DNA of 64,000 nucleotides from CAWARU01 sp963784575 (lineage in GTDB: Bacteria > Pseudomonadota > Gammaproteobacteria > UBA6186 > Azoamicaceae), in assembly GCA_963784575.1 (NCBI GenBank), contig CAWARU010000001.1:2294001-2358000 (forward strand), written 5' to 3'. Below the pieces are notes generated by a model. That model had not been told where the DNA came from. It did not search any database and saw nothing but the letters and a program-made list of their open reading frames with translations. Position 1 is the first letter of the stretch. Each line of letters opens with the position of its first letter. The position numbers and the translations under genes are program-made. Of the stretch, positions 21,953 through 29,997 are shown piece by piece.

Positions 21953-22595
21953 GTTGTATCCTATACCATTTACAATTTTATTTTGTTTATTAGCTTACTT
22001 AATTGGTTCAATATCCAGCGCCGTCATTGTTTGTCGCATAGCAGGTCTTCCCGATCCCAGAACTGCCGGTTCTAAAAACCCAGGGGCTACCAATGTGCTT
22101 CGCTTAGGGAACAAAAAAGTAGCTCTCATCACTTTACTGGGAGACACCTTAAAGGGTGTTATTCCAGTTGCCATTGCCCTTTATCTGAGTCACATCATTG
22201 AAATCCGACCCTTCGTCATTGGCCTCGTTATGTTATCGGTTTTTTTGGGACATCTCTACCCTATTTTTTTTAATTTTAAGGGTGGAAAGGGGGTGGCTAC
22301 TGCTTTTGGAGCGATTATTACTCTGGCGTGGCCTGTTGGCTTGCTTTTAATTGCCTGCTGGGGATTGGTCTTCGCCATTACCAGATATTCGTCGCTCGCG
22401 GCATTAACAGCGGCCATTCTCACGCCATTCTTTATTTTTTGGTGGCAAGGATTTTGCGAAAACGTAGTTTGGATGGATTGTTATGTGATCCCAGTTTCCA
22501 TTATGAGCTTATTTTTGATATGGAAACATCGCAGCAATATTGAACGTTTGATAAAGGGTAAAGAGCCAAAGACTGGGAATTCCAAGAGTACCTGA
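21951..22595 (+). CDS. plsY: Glycerol-3-phosphate acyltransferase PlsY
   Basis: 214 residues with five hydrophobic segments. The signature LIGSISSAVIVCRIAGLPDPRTAGSKNPGATNVLR, plus GHLYPIFFNFKGGKGVATAFGA, identify PlsY, which transfers acyl groups from acyl-phosphate to glycerol-3-phosphate in the first step of phospholipid synthesis. The ATG agrees with the E. coli start to within a few residues. It is divergent from the midA homologue with no intergenic space if both annotated starts are right. Confidence 0.96.
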   Translation: MLYPIPFTILFCLLAYLIGSISSAVIVCRIAGLPDPRTAGSKNPGATNVLRLGNKKVALITLLGDTLKGVIPVAIALYLSHIIEIRPFVIGLVMLSVFLGHLYPIFFNFKGGKGVATAFGAIITLAWPVGLLLIACWGLVFAITRYSSLAALTAAILTPFFIFWWQGFCENVVWMDCYVIPVSIMSLFLIWKHRSNIERLIKGKEPKTGNSKST

Positions 22596-22624
22596 TCTCA
22601 CAATTTTATCTATTTTTATCTGTT

Positions 22625-23158
22625 TTATCTATATGGGCTTGGTGATGGATAGAGGGATTGCTTCAAATCTTCCAATCGCTTACCTGTTAACTCATTACCA
22701 TCATAACTAATCTTGTCGAGTTTATTCAGTATGCCATGCTGCTTAAATTCACGAATCATCTGAACAGCATCATCCCGATTCTTGCAGTTACCAGAAAATC
22801 TTGCTTCAGGTTTCATTTCAGAAAATTTTGCGGCAGCTGCCACTGAATTGAAAACCAAAGCTTTCTTTTCTGGATCGTAATAGCAATCTTCTTTAAACTT
22901 CTTTTTTTGTTCGTCGGTGAGATCCTTTTGTGCGTCAATGAAATTTTTATATCGAATCAGATCGGCTTGTGCTACTTTGCTATCTTCAGTGGGAGACAAT
23001 ACTCTAGGTTCCGGCCTGCCAGGAATTGGCATTGCAATTGCACTTCTTTTGCGGCCTTCGTCTTCTTGTACTGTTTTTTCCGACTGAAGTTTATGTTTCA
23101 TGGCCTGCTCTTGATCTAATTTGGCTTTGCGATCGAATTCGTTTTTATCGTAACCCAT
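22625..23158 (-). CDS. Unknown charged protein, effector-like block
   Basis: 177 residues, not recognised. The first 40 residues are Lys/Glu/Gln-rich helix (NEFDRKAKLDQEQAMKHK), followed by a Pro-rich linker (PIPGRPEPRVLSP) and a compact C-terminal half with YKNFIDAQKDLTDEQKKKFKEDCYYDPEKK and FSGNCKNRDDAVQMIREFKQHG. From memory, a small domain like this recurs near the ends of Legionella-type hypothetical proteins; this is unverified. No membrane segment. It is the last gene of a same-strand group running from 25248 down to here and converges with plsY. Confidence 0.65.
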   Translation of the reverse strand: MGYDKNEFDRKAKLDQEQAMKHKLQSEKTVQEDEGRKRSAIAMPIPGRPEPRVLSPTEDSKVAQADLIRYKNFIDAQKDLTDEQKKKFKEDCYYDPEKKALVFNSVAAAAKFSEMKPEARFSGNCKNRDDAVQMIREFKQHGILNKLDKISYDGNELTGKRLEDLKQSLYPSPSPYR

Positions 23159-23193
23159 ATTATCTCCTATTTATCTCCCATTAAGTTAAGCAA

Positions 23194-23400
23194 TTAAGCC
23201 AGTTTTTGGGGTCCCCAACGATGCTCGGGTTTAACATTGGTTTGAGAATATTCGTAAAAAATTTCTCGCCTTGCATTCACTTTAAATCCTGAATAAGCAA
23301 GATCCAGTTGATGCTCAATCATGGGATGAGCGCTTGAAAAGGTGAAGTAGGCATCATAACCAGAAAGCAAGGGATGCTTGTCTCCCAGTTTCTGTTTCAA
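23194..23400 (-). CDS. C-terminal fragment of the following ankyrin-like gene (frameshifted)
   Basis: 68 residues in a frame shifted by one relative to the ORF 23354-24406. Deleting one T from the TTTTTT at 23425-23430 fuses the two: ...DLEILIE-KEIKDIQNLLKQKLGDKHPLLSGYDAYFTF..., giving one protein of about 400 residues. The segment continues the same charged, helical style and is not recognised. Treated as the real C-terminus of the neighbour rather than an independent gene. Confidence 0.6.
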   Translation of the reverse strand: MKQKLGDKHPLLSGYDAYFTFSSAHPMIEHQLDLAYSGFKVNARREIFYEYSQTNVKPEHRWGPQKLA

Positions 23401-24406
23401 TAAATTCTGTATGTCTTTTATCTCTTTTTTCTATCAAGATTTCAAGATCACTTTTATCGTTTGTCCAACGCGAATGAATTCTCCCTCCCTTGTGCTCTGC
23501 GAGCAACAGGGATTCAAGATAATGCAATGCACCCAGATATACTTGTGTTTTTTTGATAGGATTTAAATTTGGATCTTCTACTAAAACTTTTTGAACTTCA
23601 GACAGGAATTGCATAGCATGGAGTCTTGTTGACGAGGCTTTCCTTTTTCTTCTTGTTTCGTATGGTCCAATGAAATCATTATTCTTGATGTAAGGATTCA
23701 GGTATCGGCTAAATTCATCATGGCTTGCATGTATCACTAATTTGGATATGGGATCTTTCAGGTCTTTTTTTGCTAATTGATAAGGGGTTTCGCCCTCTTC
23801 ATTTTTGAATACGTTCGCGAGTGGGAAATGCGTGAGTAAAGTTTTTACCAGTCCAATATCTCTTTGTTCCATAGCCTGCACCAACTGGGCAGCGCCATTC
23901 TCTTCGCCTTTTGCATAAATATCAGGCTTGGAAAAATTTTCAATCGTTGCTAGCAATTTTGGCTTGTGTTTAAATCTGTCTGCGAAGAAAATAAATGGAT
24001 ATTGCTCTTGGATGACGCCATCTGGCTCACGGATTTTTAAAGGAGTATTTAAAAATTCTCGTAATGCATCAATTGCTTCTTCTTTATTTGTATCCTTCTT
24101 TTGATCGCCTAGTTTGAAGAAAGCCAACGCTCCTCGTAATTTTTTTTCGGCACTTTCTTGTTCAGCCTTGGTTTTGGCTTGCAATAGCGCTTTCATAGAA
24201 TGTTTTACTTCTTTTATTTGTTCCTTAAATGTTTCTTTTATTTCCACGTCGTACTGCAGCTTTACTTCGTACTGATCATTCTGTGCAGTCTCCATCTTAA
24301 GCTTTTTCCGCTTCATAGCTTCATAACTGTGTTTCAACTCCCTTTGAGCTCTTTTTTTGGTCTCATTATCTCTTTCGCTCATCGTGACACTCCTGCAACA
24401 AGTCAT
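23354..24406 (-). CDS. Unknown charged protein with ankyrin-like segment
   Basis: 350 residues as read; the real N-terminus is probably the second Met (MSERDNETKKRA, residue 9). Residues 10-110 are a Lys/Glu/Gln-rich coiled coil. Residues about 170-235 contain ankyrin-like helices: GAAQLVQAMEQRDIGLVKTLL, then NEEGETPYQLAKKD. The reading ends 16 residues after a probable frameshift at 23425-23430; the last residues (RQASLAFWL) are then out of frame. Its start MSxRDxExKKxA resembles that of the gene at 24877-25248, so the two may be paralogues. An effector role is possible but unproven. Confidence 0.65.
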   Translation of the reverse strand: MTCCRSVTMSERDNETKKRAQRELKHSYEAMKRKKLKMETAQNDQYEVKLQYDVEIKETFKEQIKEVKHSMKALLQAKTKAEQESAEKKLRGALAFFKLGDQKKDTNKEEAIDALREFLNTPLKIREPDGVIQEQYPFIFFADRFKHKPKLLATIENFSKPDIYAKGEENGAAQLVQAMEQRDIGLVKTLLTHFPLANVFKNEEGETPYQLAKKDLKDPISKLVIHASHDEFSRYLNPYIKNNDFIGPYETRRKRKASSTRLHAMQFLSEVQKVLVEDPNLNPIKKTQVYLGALHYLESLLLAEHKGGRIHSRWTNDKSDLEILIEKRDKRHTEFIETETGRQASLAFWL

Positions 24407-24476
24407 TAATAATCATACGCTATTGCTACGGGCAACAATCTATGGGGCATCATAATATTTTTATGTTCTCTATCTT

Positions 24477-24914
24477 CTATTTTTTCTTAGACTTTTCTTT
24501 TTTCTTGGGTGTTTCTGGTGTCTCATCGGTTTCCGTTTCGAGAGGGACTTCTTTCCTTCCTTTCTTCTCTTTTTCTTTTCTCATGGAGTCATAACTTTGA
24601 TGAAATTCCTTACCGGTTTTTCTTTCTGTTTCATCAACTCTCTGCTTTTTGGGACCCTTATTGGCGTAACGTTCGAGAAGAGCAAGATTTTGTTCTCTAT
24701 CTCGAGCAAGGGTTCCTTCTTGTTCGGATGATACCCATTCGTCTTCAATTTTTTCAAATTCGTCAGATTTAACGTCAAGATGTTTTGATTGAATAGCTTC
24801 CGCCACTGGATTGCGTACCACAGTTGCGCCTTCTGAAAGTGCATCGGTTGCTTCTTGAAGCTCTTTTTCCGCATCTTTAGTTTTCAGCATCCGTTTTTGC
24901 TGATTTGACTGCAT
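24477..24914 (-). CDS. Charged C-terminal fragment, likely fused to the next gene
   Basis: 145 residues, highly charged, ending in a Pro/Glu/Thr/Lys tail (PETPKKKEKSKKK). It overlaps the end of the gene 24877-25248 by 38 bases in another frame. Removing one base from the TTTT at 24881-24884 would join them as ...VKSAKTDAETKDAEKELQEATDAL..., a continuous coiled coil. The ATG at 24914 is therefore probably not a real start. It contains KEFHQSYDSMRKEKEKK, resembling RELKHSYEAMKRKK in the neighbouring gene. An acidic/basic C-terminal tail is compatible with a type IV secretion signal, which is speculation. Confidence 0.55.
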   Translation of the reverse strand: MQSNQQKRMLKTKDAEKELQEATDALSEGATVVRNPVAEAIQSKHLDVKSDEFEKIEDEWVSSEQEGTLARDREQNLALLERYANKGPKKQRVDETERKTGKEFHQSYDSMRKEKEKKGRKEVPLETETDETPETPKKKEKSKKK

Positions 24915-25248
24915 ATAAAGCTTTTTCCAAATTGACGTATTTCAACATTTCATAAAACTTAATTCTTACGAGTGCTCTTTCTTTGTCGCTACTCGCAGCT
25001 TCATAGGCCGTGTAGAATTTTTCAAGTGCTTTTATATTTTCTTCCCATTTTGCCCTTGCAGAGTCTACTCTTCTTTTTGCAGCTTCTGCTTTTTCTATCC
25101 TAGCATCCGTTCCGAAAAGTACGTTGAACACGCTTGGACCTTCGGCAGGCCTCGGTAATGCTTGTTTAGCAGCTTCAATGGCATCTTTCATAGCTTTAGC
25201 TTTTTTTTTGATTTCATCGTCTCTTGCGCTCATGTTTTTATCCCCCAT
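24877..25248 (-). CDS. Unknown coiled-coil protein, N-terminal part
   Basis: 123 residues, Ala/Lys/Glu-rich and almost entirely helical. The start is either 25248 (MGDKNMSARDDE) or the internal MSARDDEIKKKAKAMKDAIEAAKQAL, which parallels MSERDNETKKRAQRELKHSYEAM of the adjacent gene. It stops at TAA inside a coiled coil that continues in another frame. It is the first gene of the minus-strand block between plsY and tsaD, 257 bases after the end of tsaD. Confidence 0.6.
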   Translation of the reverse strand: MGDKNMSARDDEIKKKAKAMKDAIEAAKQALPRPAEGPSVFNVLFGTDARIEKAEAAKRRVDSARAKWEENIKALEKFYTAYEAASSDKERALVRIKFYEMLKYVNLEKALYAVKSAKTDAEN

Positions 25249-25505
25249 TCAAAATACAACAAATAGATATAATAATTAGTCATTAGTTAGATAGAATTAA
25301 AATTACTTGCATATTCTCTCAGTACATGCAAAATTCTCCCACTCTTTTAGGCTGGGGTAATAGAAAATTGTTCCCGTTATGCTGCTGATTATTACACTAT
25401 TATTTTATTACTTTCCGGTATTTTATTACTTTCCGGGCAGAGACACGGTTTTATCTCGGTTTTATGGGATATCCACAGGTTATCAGGTTATAGAACATCC
25501 CTGAG

Positions 25506-26687
25506 CTATAGAGTATCCATGGGCCAACGCGGACGAACGATAATTTCGAGCCCACTTTGAGTTTGAGTGTTTTTTTGTGTGGCTTTTTGCCTGACTTGTT
25601 GAATGCCTGTATTATCCTTGGAATTTTCTATCAAAAAAGCGTCTTGCTTAGCTCGCAAAAAACCTGCAAAAGCGATCATGGCCCCATTGTCGGTACAGAA
25701 CTCTGGTCTTGGATAGAAAATTTGGCAATTGGTTTTCGTCTCTGTATTTATTGTGTTCGTTTGAGTATTCATTTTAGGATCAGTCTCGAGTTCTTTCAGT
25801 TTGGCGCGAAGTCTTTGATTCGCGCCAACGCCTCCAGCAATTACCAGCCGATTTAGGCCAGTTTTTTGAAGCGCCCGTTTACATTTTATATAGAGGGTCT
25901 CGACAACTGATTCCTGAAAGGCATAAGCAATATCAGCTCGAAGCTGCTGTAATTCAGTATCAGACAAGCCAGGTTTAAGGTTATTTTTCAATGTTGTCAT
26001 AGCAAATGTTTTAAGACCGCTAAAACTGAAATCCAGACCGGGTTTTTCGGTTAATGGGCGGGGAAAATGAAAACGTTCTTTGTTTCCGTCTTTTGCCAGT
26101 TGTGCCAGCGCTGGCCCCCCTGGATACCCAAGTCCCAATAATTTTGCAGTTTTATCAAAAGCCTCACCAACTGCATCGTCCAAACTTTCACCTAGGATCG
26201 TATATTGTCCTATACCTGCTACTTTCACCAATTGTGTATGACCGCCTGAAACCAAGAGTGCTAAGAAGGGAAATTCTGGCTTGGGGTCTTCTAGAAGAGC
26301 TGCAAGCAGATGACCTTCCATATGATGAATGGGTATTGTGGGGATATTCAGGGAAAATCCGAGCGCTTTTGCAAAACAGGCGCCGACCATCAGAGCACCC
26401 ACCAAACCGGGGCCTGCTGTGTAGGCTATACACTGAATGGATGAGAGAGGAATAGCTCTTTTGTCTTTTTTTGGATTTCTTTCCTCCGTTTCAGTATTCA
26501 GAACGTTTTGTAGGAGAGGTAGGATTTTAGCAATATGATCTCGCGAAGCCAATTCAGGCACGACCCCTCCAAAACAAGCATGGATCGCTGTTTGGCTATG
26601 AATTACATGGGATAAAAGGCCTTCTTCCTCGTCATAAATGGCGAGTGCAGTCTCGTCACAAGAGCTTTCGATACCTAAAACTCGCAT
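25506..26687 (-). CDS. tsaD: tRNA threonylcarbamoyltransferase TsaD
   Basis: 393 residues. MRVLGIESSCDETALAIYD, HMEGHLLAALL (metal-binding His), LLVSGGHTQLV, FSFSGLKT, VIAGGVGANQRLR and CTDNGAMIAFAG identify TsaD (YgjD/Gcp), the catalytic subunit that forms t6A37 in ANN-decoding tRNAs. It is about 55 residues longer than usual. Extra Asn/Thr/Gln/Lys-rich insertions occur after residue 50 (TEERNPKKDKRA), near 300-318 (PKMNTQTNTINTETKTN) and before the C-terminus (SKDNTGIQQVRQKATQKNTQTQSG). It is divergent from rpsU as in E. coli; the 107-base gap must hold both promoters. Confidence 0.96.
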   Translation of the reverse strand: MRVLGIESSCDETALAIYDEEEGLLSHVIHSQTAIHACFGGVVPELASRDHIAKILPLLQNVLNTETEERNPKKDKRAIPLSSIQCIAYTAGPGLVGALMVGACFAKALGFSLNIPTIPIHHMEGHLLAALLEDPKPEFPFLALLVSGGHTQLVKVAGIGQYTILGESLDDAVGEAFDKTAKLLGLGYPGGPALAQLAKDGNKERFHFPRPLTEKPGLDFSFSGLKTFAMTTLKNNLKPGLSDTELQQLRADIAYAFQESVVETLYIKCKRALQKTGLNRLVIAGGVGANQRLRAKLKELETDPKMNTQTNTINTETKTNCQIFYPRPEFCTDNGAMIAFAGFLRAKQDAFLIENSKDNTGIQQVRQKATQKNTQTQSGLEIIVRPRWPMDTL

Positions 26688-26794
26688 AAAAACTATATGT
26701 ATCTTCCAAAGTTGCTAGAATTAGATTAGAATAACATGCTTGATGTATTCATGTTTAATTTTATTCAACTAACTTTTAAAGGGGTGAAGGGTTA

Positions 26795-27034
26795 ATGCCA
26801 AGTATTCGTGTAAGAGAAGGTGAGTCCATAGATTCAGCGGCCAGACGTTTTAAACGGGCTGTCGAAAAAGCGGGTATTCCCAAAGAGCTGCGACGAAGAG
26901 AATTTTATCAGAAGGGCTCAACCATTCGTAAGAGAAAGGCTGCAGCTGCTAGAAAGCGCCATTTGAAGAAATTAATGCGAGATCAATTCGGCGGTAGCGG
27001 TGGTGGCAATCCACGTCGAGAAGACAAACACTAG
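26795..27034 (+). CDS. rpsU: 30S ribosomal protein S21
   Basis: 79 residues. IRVREGESIDSAARRFKRAVEKAGI...ELRRREFYQKGSTIRKRKAAAARKRHLKKL is unmistakable S21, a late-assembly 30S protein near the mRNA exit. It is 8 residues longer than E. coli S21 because of a Gly-rich tail (FGGSGGGNPRREDKH). aaaggggtgaaggg upstream gives a strong ribosome binding site. First gene of the macromolecular-synthesis operon. Confidence 0.97.
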   Translation: MPSIRVREGESIDSAARRFKRAVEKAGIPKELRRREFYQKGSTIRKRKAAAARKRHLKKLMRDQFGGSGGGNPRREDKH

Positions 27035-27095
27035 CACCAGCGGCTAGCGCTCTAATGCTAAAGACATTTAAGTCACTGAAGGATCTTTTAAAAGT

Positions 27096-27554
27096 ATGGA
27101 TAGTATGACAGGGTCTCTGAAAGGACGTATTCTAGAATCAATGAAAGAAGCCATGAGAGCTCAAGCGAAGGAACGTCTGGGCACCATCCGCTTAATTCAA
27201 GCTGCCATTAAACAACGTGAAGTAGATGAGCGCATTGAATTGAACGATGAACAAGTTTTGAGCCTTTTGGATAAAATGGTCAGACAGCGAAAAGAGGCTA
27301 TTAAACAATTTGAAGCCGGTAATCGAAACGATCTGGTACAGAAGGAAGAAAGCGAGATCGTAGTCATTCAGGAATTTTTACCAAGCCCTTTGTCAAAAGA
27401 AGAAATTCAGTCACTCATCAAATCAGCCATTCAAGAAGTTGGCGCAAGCTCTATAAAAGACATGGGTAAAGTCATGAATATATTAAAGCCCAAACTACAG
27501 GGGCGTGCTGATATGGCTGAAGTTGGTAATATTATTAAAGAGTCATTGAAATAA
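27096..27554 (+). CDS. yqeY: GatB/YqeY-domain protein
   Basis: 152 residues matching the YqeY family: LKGRILESMKEAMRAQAKERLGTIRLIQAAIKQREVDERIELND, LLDKMVRQRKEAIKQFEAGNRNDLV, EIVVIQEFLPSPLS, and IKDMGKVMNILKPKLQGRADM. It resembles the tail domain of GatB and may act on tRNA; its precise role is unknown. In many gammaproteobacteria it sits between rpsU and dnaG, as here. Confidence 0.93.
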   Translation: MDSMTGSLKGRILESMKEAMRAQAKERLGTIRLIQAAIKQREVDERIELNDEQVLSLLDKMVRQRKEAIKQFEAGNRNDLVQKEESEIVVIQEFLPSPLSKEEIQSLIKSAIQEVGASSIKDMGKVMNILKPKLQGRADMAEVGNIIKESLK

Positions 27555-27674
27555 TCCGCAAGACAAAACCCTGAGACTAGATCATAGCCCCTAGGGCCTG
27601 TTGATGTTTCGTTAATTTTTTTTCTTTGTAAACTTTATTTAATTTTTTATGCTTTAAGTAATTTTTAAGGTTTA

Positions 27675-29921
27675 ATGACCGGACATATCCCTGAATCATT
27701 TATCGAAGAACTATTATCCCGAGTTGATATTGTAGAAATTATCAATTCTCACCTTCCCATGCCTTTGCGGCGACAAGGTGCCAATTTCACTGCAAATTGT
27801 CCCTTCCATTCAGAAAGAACCCCTTCATTTACTGTGAGTCAAACCAAGCAATTTTATCATTGTTTTGGTTGTGGTGCTCATGGCACTGCCATTGGTTTTC
27901 TCATGGAATATGAAGGCATTCATTTCGTCGAAGCCTGTGAAAGTTTGGCCTCGCGCGTCGGCCTTAAAATGCCTGAAGAAATTGAAAATCAAACTTCAGT
28001 ACGGCACAAGGAATTGTATGGTTTGCTTGAATCAGCCAATAAATTTTTTCAGGAACAATTGCGAAAGCCTTCACAGAATCCGTCACAGAATTCATCAAAC
28101 AATCTGTCACTGAAACCTGATAACAGAGCAATCAATTATCTAAAATCCCGGGGCCTTACAGGACGAACTGCCAAAACCTTTGGGATCGGATATGCGCCGC
28201 CAGAATGGGACGGTTTAATAAAAGCATTCAGCAAAAATAATTCTCAAAAATTACTCAAAGATCTGTTAGCTGCAGGTTTGGTGGTTCATAAAGAAGATGA
28301 AAACAGCAAAACCCAAATTCAAACCCAAGACCAATCGAATAACCAACATTCTGATAACCCTAGTAACCATAATCATAAGAATAATCAGCAAGGACATTAC
28401 TACGATAGGTTCCGTGATCGCATCATGTTTCCCATTCGGGATCGTCGTGGCCGCGTATTGGGATTTGGGGGTCGGATTCTAGATAAAGGTACACCAAAAT
28501 ATTTAAACTCACCTGAAACAGCCGTATTTAGTAAAGGACGCGAAGTTTATGGTTTATATGAAGCTAAAACTAAAAATCGTCATCTGGATAGTTTAATTAT
28601 CGTGGAAGGTTATATTGATGTTGTATGCCTTGCCCAGTTTGGTATTGAAAATGTAGTGGCAACCTTAGGTACTGCTGTCACGGAGAAGCATTTAGAATTG
28701 CTTTTTAAACAAGTGCCAGAACTGTATTTTTGTTTCGATGGAGATACTGCCGGCCGAACTGCTGCTAAACGTGCATTCCAGATCTCTCTACCTCATATGA
28801 AAGAGGGCAGACGGGTCAAATTTGTTTTTTTACCCAATTCGGAAGATCCAGATTCCTATGTTCGTCGTCATGGTAAAAAAGCGTTTTTAGAATTGCTCGA
28901 TCATGCACATGCACTTTCTGATTATTTATTCGAAGTGGCTGGAGAATCCCTGGATTTAAATCATATAGAAGGTCGTGCTGAATTGGTAACAAAGGCCAAA
29001 GTTTTGATTGCTAAATTGCCGGAGGGCGTTTTAAAACAGATGATGTTTGAACGTTTAACAGAAATTTCTGGCATTCAAAATCAAGGGGGATCACAAGGAC
29101 GGCAGGGGCAATCAGGATGGCAAGGACAACCAGGACAACAAGGGCAGCAAAGGCAACAAGGCCTGAATTCAGGGAAATACGGGGGTAATACTAAAAATAT
29201 TAATAACAAATGGAATCAAAATGGAAAAAATCAGCATAGCTGGGCTCAGGGTGGGGGAAATCAAAAGGGTAGGAATCAGAGTAGCTGGAATCAGAATAGT
29301 CAGAGTGGACAAAACGGCTGGACTCAAAGTGGAAACCGGTTTGATTTCAAACATACAGGCTCGAATTCAGCTTCAAATTTTATTTCGAATGTAAATTCTT
29401 ATTCGGCACTGCCACCCATTCCTGCATTTAGAGCTCTTGCCATGTTGCTAGAAAATAGAAATCTACTATCCTTAATCTCCGACACCAGAGAATTTAGTGA
29501 ATCTGCATTTTCTGCAGTTTCGGTATTACAAAGGTCTGACTCTCATAATTCTGACTTTCATAAATCTGCATTTGAGTGGGATGAGGGCGAGGGAACCTCT
29601 TTGTTTTGTGCTATTATTGGCATTTTGCAAAAGGATATGACTATTTCGGTGCAGGCAATATTGGAAAAATTGCCTGAAAACTATAGACAAATTTTTAGAT
29701 CAGTTATAGAATCTAATGACTTAAAATCGATTGCGCGCTTCATCCCTGAAAATGGCATGGAAGCTGAATTTCTTGGAGCCATCGCGCGATTAAAAGAAAG
29801 AGCAGGCGAGCAGGCTCTGGAGTTCTTATTGGAAAAGGCCAAAACACATACCTTAACCCCAGAAGATAAGCTGGAATTAAGGTATTTAATTGACCAAAAA
29901 GACAAAGATCGAGTGGATTAA
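27675..29921 (+). CDS. dnaG: DNA primase DnaG with Asn/Gln/Gly-rich insertions
   Basis: 748 residues against the usual 580-600. The CHC2 zinc-binding domain (CPFHSERTPSFTV...FYHCFGCGAHG) is at residues 40-65. The catalytic core has YDRFRDRIMFPIRDRRGRVLGFGGR and the TOPRIM motifs IIVEGYIDVVCLAQFG and YFCFDGDTAGRTAA. The extra length comes from three low-complexity inserts: Ser/Asn-rich near 135-150, His/Asn/Gln-rich near 212-240, and a long Gln/Gly/Asn/Trp-rich stretch at about 469-576 in the linker before the C-terminal helicase-binding domain. Catalytic motifs are intact. It synthesises RNA primers at the fork. The C-terminal domain (LLEKAKTHTLTPEDKLELRYLI) is present. Confidence 0.96.
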   Translation: MTGHIPESFIEELLSRVDIVEIINSHLPMPLRRQGANFTANCPFHSERTPSFTVSQTKQFYHCFGCGAHGTAIGFLMEYEGIHFVEACESLASRVGLKMPEEIENQTSVRHKELYGLLESANKFFQEQLRKPSQNPSQNSSNNLSLKPDNRAINYLKSRGLTGRTAKTFGIGYAPPEWDGLIKAFSKNNSQKLLKDLLAAGLVVHKEDENSKTQIQTQDQSNNQHSDNPSNHNHKNNQQGHYYDRFRDRIMFPIRDRRGRVLGFGGRILDKGTPKYLNSPETAVFSKGREVYGLYEAKTKNRHLDSLIIVEGYIDVVCLAQFGIENVVATLGTAVTEKHLELLFKQVPELYFCFDGDTAGRTAAKRAFQISLPHMKEGRRVKFVFLPNSEDPDSYVRRHGKKAFLELLDHAHALSDYLFEVAGESLDLNHIEGRAELVTKAKVLIAKLPEGVLKQMMFERLTEISGIQNQGGSQGRQGQSGWQGQPGQQGQQRQQGLNSGKYGGNTKNINNKWNQNGKNQHSWAQGGGNQKGRNQSSWNQNSQSGQNGWTQSGNRFDFKHTGSNSASNFISNVNSYSALPPIPAFRALAMLLENRNLLSLISDTREFSESAFSAVSVLQRSDSHNSDFHKSAFEWDEGEGTSLFCAIIGILQKDMTISVQAILEKLPENYRQIFRSVIESNDLKSIARFIPENGMEAEFLGAIARLKERAGEQALEFLLEKAKTHTLTPEDKLELRYLIDQKDKDRVD

Positions 29922-29997
29922 AGCTGCATGACGCGTTAGAATCTGGACTGCTCAATCATTCATTTACATTCCATACTGAAGCGAAGAGAACAATTGT

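Noticed and set aside
26054..26455. 133-residue plus-strand ORF
   Set aside because: Antisense shadow of tsaD.
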